Positions 56,401 through 64,000 of a stretch of DNA of 64,000 nucleotides are shown in pieces. The translations under genes were made by a program, and so were the position numbers. How positions within the stretch are numbered: the stretch's first letter is position 1; each line of letters begins with the position of its first letter. This DNA is from Symsagittifera roscoffensis. Taxonomy: Eukaryota > Xenacoelomorpha > Acoela > Convolutidae. The notes under the pieces were generated by a model, which was given only the letters and a program-made list of their open reading frames with translations, made no database searches and was not told the origin of the DNA. Where the stretch lies: NCBI RefSeq assembly GCF_963678635.1, contig NC_087066.1:35343152-35407151 (forward strand). Reading direction: 5' to 3'.

Positions 56401-58996
56401 CAACTTGGATGTTGATAGGCTCCTCAAAATTCTTTCAAAGTTCAAGCATTTGCACAATCTGGAGCTCAGTTGTGAGACATTGTCTCAAGACAACCTTTTC
56501 TCGTTTGTTTTTGAAAAACTGCCCACACACGCACCTAATCTGAAAAAAGTTACTCTAATTGACATTCCTCAAATTGTGCGACCAGATATGGTTGAAACCT
56601 GTCATAAATACAGTTCCATTTTCAAGTCAATCACTTTGCATCGAGTCAATATTGAGTTTGGTTCCCCTGAGAAAATGGTCAGTTTCTGTGATTATATCTC
56701 GAATATTGGAAAAACGACTGAAGAGTTTGTCTTAGAATTGAACCAGTGCACTCTAGGTGTTAGAGGAATAGAGAGAAACGCTTCCTTTCTCTTCATCTGC
56801 CAACTCAGTGTCGAATCATCTCAATCTGAATTGCTTGATTTGGTTGACTCTCAACAACTTTCAGTTTTCTCCGAGTACAAACACGAATCAGTGGACTTGC
56901 TTCAACTCTCTTTTGAGAACGGAACTCTGAATAAATTCAGCTTGGGGCTCAACATTGTTGCAAACACATGTGAATCGCTTGCCAATTTTTTCACTAAAAT
57001 TAGCTTCAAAGGGTCTAGAACATACGACTTTGAGAACTTAAATTCTTCATGTAAAAATCCAACTTGCAAAAACTGCAGTCCACTGCTAAGCGTTTTATCA
57101 ATTGGAAATTCAACCTCATCTGATAATCATTGGAAAAATGCAGCGAAAAAAGTCATGTTTGGACTAAAACAATTTGAGGGATCAAACATTGAATTTCTGG
57201 CTGATGTCTTAACTAAGAATTGCCAGAAAGCGCTGGACGAGCAATTGATAATTGAAATGACAACTCCTGGTTTCTGCTTGCCAAGAGAAGCTGTAGAAAA
57301 ATTGGGGAAACTCAACATCGAGGTACAGTCCAGTGAAGATGTGGTCGATGAGTCATCTTCGATTACGCAAGAGAACCCGATTTCTCCTGTTTATGATGTA
57401 ATAGAGGTGGAAGTGGATCATAGTGGGTGGGGCTTCACAAGGTTCACTCTCACGCCAGAGCCAGTGACTCTGCGCTTTTCCAACGGAGTCTCCGTAGAAT
57501 GGTCACGAGACTCGACATTTGAGGACAGAATGGTGTGTGTAGAGGTGCATTGTATGCCAGAAAGACTGGTCAAAAGCGTATGCGAGTCCAAACAGGAATC
57601 TGTATGCATGCTGAGTCCATTTCTGTTCATAGATCAGATAGACGATAAGCCTTTCTTGAAACCAGCTACTGTCACTATGCCTTACAGCATTCAAAACAAT
57701 CACGACTTTTCCTGGAAAACAGACCGGAAGACTAAAGTGTTCGCTTACAATGACGGAGATGTGAAAAAATGGCAGGCTGTCAACGACTCGTCAAAATACG
57801 AACTGCTGGACGGAGTTTTCAAGTATTCGTCGACTACATTTTCCCCTGTAGGGGCTGTGACTAATGGCGAAGAAAGCACGTTAAACCCAACTGATTTCTG
57901 GGAAATATACCTGCCAGAGTCTGTTTATCTTATTGTTTGCCCGTCCCAGTACGACACTAAAATCATATTCGACTGCAGGAAGTTTCGAAACGAGGAAGAA
58001 CATAAAAAGTTGAAGCTTACAATTGGAGCAAGATTCAGAAAATTGAACGAAATGAGTGAAGGGGATTTGATCTTTGGGTCGATAGCCGGGAACCTCTTGA
58101 TTGACGAACACTACGGATACTCGTTGCGGGATGACAAAAAACTCGTCTTCTACTATCCTAATCCTGAGCATGAAAGCAACAAACAAGAGTACAAAATGAA
58201 AATCATCTCAAAGTCTCGTGATCCAGAAGGTACAATCACATACTACAAAGAATTTTTGCGCGAGGAAGCTCAAAAGATGCAGAAGTTGTTCCATTTGAAG
58301 CTGGAATTACAAGTGGTTCCCATTACTACAGAGAGACCAGGTTATAAGAGAAAAAATTCGTTCATTGAAGCTGCCTCCCCTAAAAAGCAAGCAAATGCCA
58401 AATCGGCCATCGCTTTTTTCGACTCAGAAGTTGTCCTGACACATGATACTTTGAAAGAGGTGCTCAGAACATGTAAAATGTCTTGGCTCAAGCTACTAGA
58501 GGACTTGCAACTCGAAAAGAACAAAATCAACAAATTACAAGATCAGAATTTAGGCGAAGTGTTGACAATTGTCAAGGAAAAGGTGACAGTAGAACAAGGA
58601 AAACAAGTTCTTAGACAACTTTTCCAGCTTAGTGCAATGTCCGCGTTGGACTACGAACAAAAAATTTCAACTTTTTACTCTAAACACAAAGAGGATCTAA
58701 CGGAAGCGTTCTGGCAATGCTCTTGGCACTGGTTAACGACAACTGATTCCAACTATCGAAATGTCTCAACAATACTCGAAGCAGCACAGTTAGCTGGTGT
58801 GCCGAATAGTTACACAGAGGACTGGCAGTCGATAACAGAAGGAACGTGCGTGAATGCAAGCCGAGAGTTGGTGCGGACGATTGACAAACGAGGAGATGAA
58901 CAAAATGTGATCAAACAGGTGGCCTTTTTCCTCAGGGCACTGGGAGACGCGGAGAGCAAAGACATGGCAATAAATTTGCTCATGAGAAAAATGTAG
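50409..58996 (+). CDS. NLR-like protein: degenerate NACHT, LRR-like, ZU5-UPA, Death-like
   Basis: Joined exons 50409-50436, 50949-51029 and 55071-58996 (phase 1 at both junctions) give 1344 residues. The basic N-terminus has KRKL. A NACHT-type NTPase follows: Walker A GERGCGMST (about 129-137) has Met where Lys is expected, and the Walker B-like LILLDNSE lies near 195-203. Next come helical and leucine-rich-like repeats (about 490-620), then a ZU5-like domain (about 805-965; PFLFIDQIDDKPFLKPATVT and TTFSPVGAV), a UPA-like domain (about 980-1140) and a Death-fold-like C-terminus (about 1155-1344; SWLKLLEDLQL). The order resembles NLRP1/CARD8/PIDD1 proteins, which self-cleave at Phe-Ser in ZU5-UPA; here F960-S961 is kept. 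A cytosolic danger-sensing or caspase-platform role is an inference. Domain calls are by eye. Confidence 0.75.
50949..51029 (+). CDS. NLR gene exon 2
   Basis: 27 codons, polar (GTSSQNSGASHSKTEKLG, then CHINSI). The acceptor is GTTCAAG; the donor ATCG|gtaagt is consensus. Phase 1 in and out, matching exon 3, whose first codon becomes GAT. Confidence 0.6.
51440..51505 (+). repeat. tRNA-derived SINE head
   Basis: GCAAAGCAGAGCGGAGAAAG (box A region) and a perfect B box GGTTCGAATCC. The acceptor stem does not close, so a relic rather than a gene. Confidence 0.5.
52556..53342. mobile_element. MITE-like element with iterated GACA...TGTCC ends
   Basis: The left end (52556-52650) holds AGACATTTATGTCC, GTCCAAGACG and GACAAAATTGTCC. 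The right end (53243-53340) holds the complements (GACAATTTTGTC, GGGACATAAATGTCT, GGACACAAATGTCT). The ends are thus inverted repeats built from short, nearly palindromic motifs. The middle (about 590 bp) is AT-rich, with a tRNA-like head on the minus strand (53025-53085) and no ORF of interest. Confidence 0.6.
53025..53088 (-). repeat. tRNA-derived SINE head inside the palindromic element
   Basis: Minus strand: GCATTTGGCCGAGTGATGAA (box A, leucine/serine tRNA-like) and AGTTCAAATCTCGGGC (B box). Relic. Confidence 0.5.
55071..58996 (+). CDS. NLR gene exon 3 (3.9 kb, all recognised domains)
   Basis: Acceptor TTTTTGATTAG; open from codon 37 of the model to TAG at 58994-58996. It carries NACHT, LRR-like, ZU5-UPA and Death-like regions without any intron. 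Base composition is clearly richer in GC than the surrounding introns, and the frame is uninterrupted for 1308 codons, so it is a functional exon rather than a pseudogene. Confidence 0.9.
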
Positions 58997-59573
58997 CGAA
59001 CGTTCGAAGTTAAATGTCCGATACGGCGTATTGATTTTGCGCAATTTCCAATTATTAAAATGCAAAATATATGTTACAAATTACTTTTTTTTTGAAAACT
59101 ATCTGCTGTAAAAATTTCTGGGCATGTGAAAATGATTTAAGTTCATAAGCTTTATATCAAATTTTTTGCAGTTTTTTTATATCATCTGTAGATTTAGGGG
59201 ATTTCTTCTCTAGGTTTTTCTCTCTTTTACCTAACGACACCGCAAAGTCGTCCATTGGGCAGTGAATTCAGCGGGGCTACCGAGATTCACTACTATCTAC
59301 AATCCCAAAAGGGTTTTTTTTGTGGCAACTATTCTGTATTGTATTATGTTGCTTGCCCCTTCTGTGTATTGCTCTTCCGCTGTCTTGTCTACTCGAAAGA
59401 ATTGCAAAAATTTCCAATGATAAATTAATTGAGATGATTTTATGTCAAACTACAGAAGGCTCTGAGTGGCCAGGATTTAATTTAACAATCAAATCAAAAG
59501 GAAAGGGTCCGCAATTTATCGGCCAAATTGCCTAATTGCAAATAATTTCCAACTAACTCCACTAACATTTAAC

Positions 59574-59614
<41 letters not shown>

Positions 59615-61379
59615 GAGAATCTCTGATGACAACTAACTATCTGCTGGTCTCTTACTCCGAAAACCAATTACTTGACTAACTAGCAAAAATTGTTCTGTCT
59701 AACTAAAGGAGAACCAACTACTCTCTCTCAGTATCAATTGCTCTCTTCTATGACTGAGAAATAACTACTCTTAATAGTAGCTAACAACTGTTCTGACTCT
59801 TCAAGGCTCTCCGGTACCCTCCAATTCCTTATCTTTCATTACACTTAGTTTTAGTTAAGTCACGCCATTCTCTATCAGTCCTGCTATCCGCTTAAATCAC
59901 CCGTCCGCACCTGTTTTAAGACTATATCCCTCCTCTTGTCAACTCTGCCACGTGCCAAATTTGGTTTCTTTTATCAATCTTTTCAAGCTTATTAGATACC
60001 CGGTATGCGGTAGGTGTCACAATTTGACCAAGCAAGCAAATGTCATACGATTCTAATCAGCTAGTTCCTGACCTGAGTGGCCTCAGCCCTCGAGTTCAAC
60101 TCAACTCCAAACCATGCTATGTTTACTCAGTGACCCTCCCAAGGTCTTTACTTTAATTATCACTTTAACATTCCGACCTAGCAAAGGTAGGGGGAGACCC
60201 TTTTCATGGATAGCGAATTCATTCCAAGCATCTAAAATTTCGATCTGTACTCTATTCCAATCCCGACCTTCTAGCTATCAGGGGGAGGTAGTTTGTCAAT
60301 CAGGGGTCAAACTAAACCAAAAGGTCACCTCCGGGAAGCTAGGTAAATTCCCTGTTCGTTAATTTTATTTAGAAGACTTAATTCTCATGCCACGGTCCTA
60401 ATACTATCAATTTCCTCTGGGACTACTTTTCCTTTGTCTAGTTGAATTGCTATTAATAGATCACTCGCCAAGCTAAACTGAACCCAATGTTTACCAAGTC
60501 CACTTCGAATTAACTCTACTACTCCAAGATTGCAATGTAAAAGCTATATTTCTATCAGCTTCTGCTCTAGTTACGAAAATTTGAGTTTTCCTCCCAACTT
60601 TTAGCATGGTCACCCATTCTCATTTCCAGGGGTTGGCTGGAGAATACGCCCCTTTCCGGTGCTAAACTCGGGTTTTTCTATGCAAATTTGGGGTCAAATA
60701 GCCCAAAGGTCAACTTAAGGTCACCCAGGGGTCAAACCGGGTCAAAATTCCATATTTAAGTTCAGATTTCCATGGGGGTCCTAACTACCAAGTTCCATTC
60801 ATATCCCATTAATACTTCACAGGTTATACCATTTTTAAGGTCCATTATCACTTTTTCCGGAAAAAAGCTATTAACACCGGAAGGAGTCGCCGGTGGAATT
60901 TCACTTGGAAGGTTTTTTTTGGGGTTATTATCTTGTATCAGTTGCTACAATAAAATCATTATGCCACCGTTCATCATTTTGCGTAAACTGCCTATTTCCC
61001 ATCAAAGAGGGTGTTTTCTCAAGTGCAAATAGCTTTCCATCCAATCGCCGGATTTGGTTCAAATTATAAAGCAAGATGTATTGTGCCATTACCTATCATC
61101 TCTCCAAATTTCAGCTCCCTGCAATCATTGGAAGCCGAGAAACGACTTCCGGAAGTTGGGGGTGGGTTTGTTAACTTAGGTCATAAAACCGGAAGTATGG
61201 TTCCTAGGAGTCTGGGGGTTCCAAACTTAAGCTTCCCTCAACTAGGCTTACAACATACTAAAAGTTGAGCCTAAAACCGCAGCTAGTTTCCGAGTTCTGA
61301 AAGGGCCATTTGCACTTCCGGGGACCGTTATCACTTGCACCCCAAGAGTCTGAGGGATCATGTTTTTTGTATGCCCGGG
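58997..61379. other. Downstream region without recognised gene
   Basis: ATTAAA near 59054 may be the NLR poly(A) signal. From 59.6 to 61.4 kb the composition changes: fewer T-tracts, more CCGG, and repeated phrases of the type AAGGTCA, GGGGTCAAA and CCGGAAG. This suggests a body of non-coding repeat, possibly the inner part of an unclassified element. No coding region can be defended. Confidence 0.5.
59577..59613 (+). repeat. (TC)n microsatellite
   Basis: About 18 uninterrupted TC units followed by TAGAGAATCTC. Confidence 0.95.
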
Positions 61380-62301
61380 TCAAATCATCTCTAGTATCGC
61401 TCCTTTGAATTTTATAACATTAGCTTTCTTAGTTCCAATTTGGGGGAGTTGCCGATTTTGTCATATTTTGTTTTCTGGCATAGGAGGGACGATATCTTCG
61501 AATAATGAACTATTGTGAACTCTACCCTTTGTTTGCTGTTCTACTTAACTTCAAGACGAATCAATCTTGCGCTCAGGTTACTATATCATGTAATACAGTA
61601 GAATCACCAATTCTACATCATCAGTAGCAAAAATCCAATGCGCTGAGCTACTATTTCGTCAAAGGTTAATAATTCTTTTAAAAAAATCGAGATATGAGAA
61701 CACGAGAAATGAATTTTAAAAATGTCTTGCGACAGAAAAAAAGACGTAGCAATCTATCTGGTGTCTTAATTTGTAGAAGAAAACACTTTTGGTATCGGTT
61801 ACTTTGATTCAGACTTTAAATAGTGTTTATGATAACCGATTCAAATCATCTCTAGTATCGCTCCTTTGAATTTTATAACATTAGCTTTCTTAGTTCCAAT
61901 TTGGGGGAGTTGCCGATTTTGTCATATTTTGTTTTCTGGCATAGGAGGGACGATATCTTCGAATAATGAACTATTGTGAACTCTACCCTTTGTTTGCTGT
62001 TCTACTTAACTTCAAGACGAATCAATCTTGCGCTCAGGTTACTATATCATGTAATACAGTAGAATCACCAATTCTACATCATCAGTAGCAAAAATCCAAT
62101 GGGCTGAGCTACTATTTCGTCAAAGGTTAATAATTCTTTAAAAAAAATCGAGATATGAGAACACGAGAAATGAATTTTAAAAATGTCTTGCGACAGAAAA
62201 AAAGACGTAGCAATCTATCTGGTGTCTTAATTTGTAGAAGAAAACACTTTTGGTATCGGTTACTTTGATTCAGACTTTAAATAGTGTTTATGATAACCGA
62301 T
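61380..62301. repeat. Tandem duplication of 461 bp
   Basis: Units 61380-61840 and 61841-62301 both begin TCAAATCATCTCTAGTATCG and end GTTTATGATAACCGAT. I see only one base substitution (CAATGCGC / CAATGGGC) and a shift in an A/T tract, so the duplication is recent, or it is an assembly artefact. Confidence 0.95.
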
Positions 62302-63680
62302 CATGTAAACTGTGGGATAACTAATGCGCGCGATTCCAAAGCAAACAATTCCAGTTTTTTATCATTCTTGACGGTGAAATAATTGGTTGGCACCTTTTAG
62401 AAGCCAAACTGTACCTTTTGACAAAGAATGCGGATTCCGCATGAAAGTTGATAGAAGAACTGTCTGTCACTGGGAAAACCTCCGATTTAGGCCTTTTAAA
62501 TTTTTTCTGAATTTTCGGGTTAGTGCTGAATCCATAAATAAAGAAGGATAGTCGGATGCTGTGCAAGTAAATAAAAAACTCAAAAAAAGCTGTGCTGGAT
62601 ACATTTTTTTCATAAATTGACAAACCTATCCTTTTTGTGCCTTTTTTATGTCTTTTATCTTAAATATTTCTCGCCATAACTAATTTCATTTAAGAATTGA
62701 CTATTTGTCGTCAGAATTTGTTGGACAAAAAACGTTCATGTACGCATGACTATCAAATATTATTTAATCAGCGTTTGTCATCTAATTTTTTATTGACGAA
62801 ATCTTGCGTGATTCATACAGTTGCCCCATGGATGTTATATAGCTTGCGGTTAGCAAGCCTAATAGGTATACAAATCGTGTCAAGTGACAATTCGTGAGGG
62901 GTAAAATTGAACATTATTCAGATAGTCGTGCATAAGTTGAACAGTTTTTGAACAAGTTTTATTTAATTTGAGGGGAGCGCCACCGCGAAAAAACGAACGT
63001 TTTTTTTTCAAAGCGTTTTAAAAGTGATCGAATATCTCATTTTGGACTTTTTACTAAAAACTTTTTCTGGTCGCAGAACTTTGAGGTAAGCTAGGGTCTT
63101 CTTAGGGCAATGGTAGAGCTTAAAAAAAGAGTCGGAACCTAAAAAAAACAGACAAATATTTTTTTAAAAAACCGGCCGTATTTCTCCTACTGCGCACGCC
63201 GCGGCTCAATTGAAATACTATCGACTAAAAAATGGGACTGATACAACCTTCCTAAAATTGGATCGAGTATCATGGGCTCCAATACACACATTAAGTCCAT
63301 TCATATAGCCACATTCTTTGAAAGAAACTGTAGCGGGGAAAACTGTAACATGATTTCAGAGCAAATATATCAAGGCTTTGATGTATTCACCTTTCCAGGA
63401 TTCATATTGAGCCAATCACCCGAAAATGTTATGAGTGTTAACTGAAAGGGTTCCAATATTTGATACTGGTAAAAATCAAAAAGCAAGATATAGGTTTACC
63501 AAAAAAATAACACTGAATCATCAGAAGATGCTACGTGTGAATCGCGATTTCTATTAAAATTAGGGGACTGAGACATGATGCTTGCTATTGCTAGCATCGA
63601 GCACGAATCATGGTGGGCCTGGCCTCAACGTCTTTTCGATCCAGCGGCAGAGTTACTGTATAATCGGTTACGTAGCAGAA
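62302..63680. other. AT-rich stretch without recognised gene
   Basis: The part at about 62945-63180 (GGGGAGCGCCACCGCGAAAA, TTTAGGGCAATGG) looks like a worn fragment of the hAT-like MITE family. Short frames on both strands have no support. Confidence 0.45.
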
Positions 63681-63863
63681 TTTAGACAACCGCATTTTCA
63701 GACTCGTCAGTAAGCAGACACATACTAATCAGAATCGAGACAAGGAAGAAATCAATAATTAATAAATATTTATTTCGTCAGATTGCTTTCTCATCTCGAT
63801 TCTGATTGGTTAATATAGTATTTGTCTGCTTACTGACAAGTATAAATGCGCGGTTGTCTAAAT
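63681..63863. mobile_element. Palindromic MITE with about 70-bp inverted arms
   Basis: The left arm TTTAGACAACCGC...CAGTAAGCAGACA...AATCAGAATCGAGA (63681-63750) is matched in inverse by 63795-63863 (TCTCGATTCTGATT...GTCTGCTTACTGAC...GCGGTTGTCTAAA), around an AT-rich middle of about 45 bp. There is no coding capacity. The outer borders and target duplication are not clear. Confidence 0.75.
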
Positions 63864-64000
63864 ACAGACCGCACTCCTATATAATCGCTCCCCAATTAGT
63901 TTGAAGTTACCACCTCAAAATTTAAATTATTTTTTACTAAAAATCCCGCTCATCTGTTGTAAGTACTTCAGAATTCGATTTGAATTTTTTTTATGATGAA

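Noticed and set aside
57127-58186. Minus-strand frames inside the NLR exon
   Set aside because: Shadows of the long plus-strand exon; no start context or domain.
59320-59535. Frame with a signal-peptide-like start (LFCIVLCCLPLLCIALPL)
   Set aside because: No ATG start and no splice support; the hydrophobic run comes from T-rich DNA.
60114-61268. Three frames of about 80 codons in the GC-richer stretch
   Set aside because: No domain, different frames, and the sequence looks like non-coding repeat with recurring AAGGTCA and GGTCAAA phrases.
1-64000. Bacterial features (operons, ribosome binding sites, CRISPR, IS elements)
   Set aside because: The window is clearly eukaryotic: introns, PTEN, NLR, LINE and PLE elements; no CRISPR-like regular array is seen.

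Overview
The window is animal (metazoan, non-vertebrate) nuclear DNA: AT-rich, T-tract-rich, with spliceosomal introns, large introns and a dense load of non-LTR-type retroelements, MITE-like elements and tRNA-derived repeats. I cannot name the species. Splice models below were made by eye from GT/AG sites, reading-phase agreement and homology; none is backed by transcripts.

Layout. 1-8.4 kb is a nest of Penelope-like retroelements (PLEs): copy A (minus strand, 1165-3770, decayed), a 3' fragment inserted into it, and copy B (plus strand, about 3829-8412) with terminal repeats on both sides, an upstream ORF, an RT and a GIY-YIG endonuclease. 8.7-12.4 kb is a second retroelement (PHD finger, RT, C-terminal PD-(D/E)XK-like nuclease) preceded by a 453-bp inverted copy of its own 5' end. 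12.75-31.65 kb, possibly to 33.4 kb, is a PTEN phosphatase gene in at least ten coding exons. It keeps several intron positions known from human PTEN, has gained an intron inside the catalytic signature, and has introns full of repeats, including a broken LINE. 33.4-44 kb is mostly repeats. 44.06-46.12 kb is a two-exon gene of unknown function. 46.1-50.4 kb is repeat-rich and without a recognised gene. 50.41-59.0 kb is an NLR-type gene (degenerate NACHT, leucine-rich-like region, ZU5-UPA, Death-like) with two tiny 5' exons and one 3.9-kb exon. 59-64 kb has no recognised gene; it holds a (TC)n tract, a recent 461-bp tandem duplication and a small palindromic MITE.

The two host genes with a recognisable role are a PI(3,4,5)P3 phosphatase and an NLR/PIDD-like intracellular signalling protein; nothing indicates that they work together. 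The most unusual points are a PHD finger embedded between the catalytic motifs of a Penelope-type RT, two PLE copies hit by reverse-oriented pieces of their own family at the same RT position, hammerhead-like cores in the PLE terminal repeats, the PTEN intron that splits HCKAGK/GRTG, and an NLR whose Walker A lysine is replaced by methionine next to a ZU5-UPA module that keeps a Phe-Ser pair.
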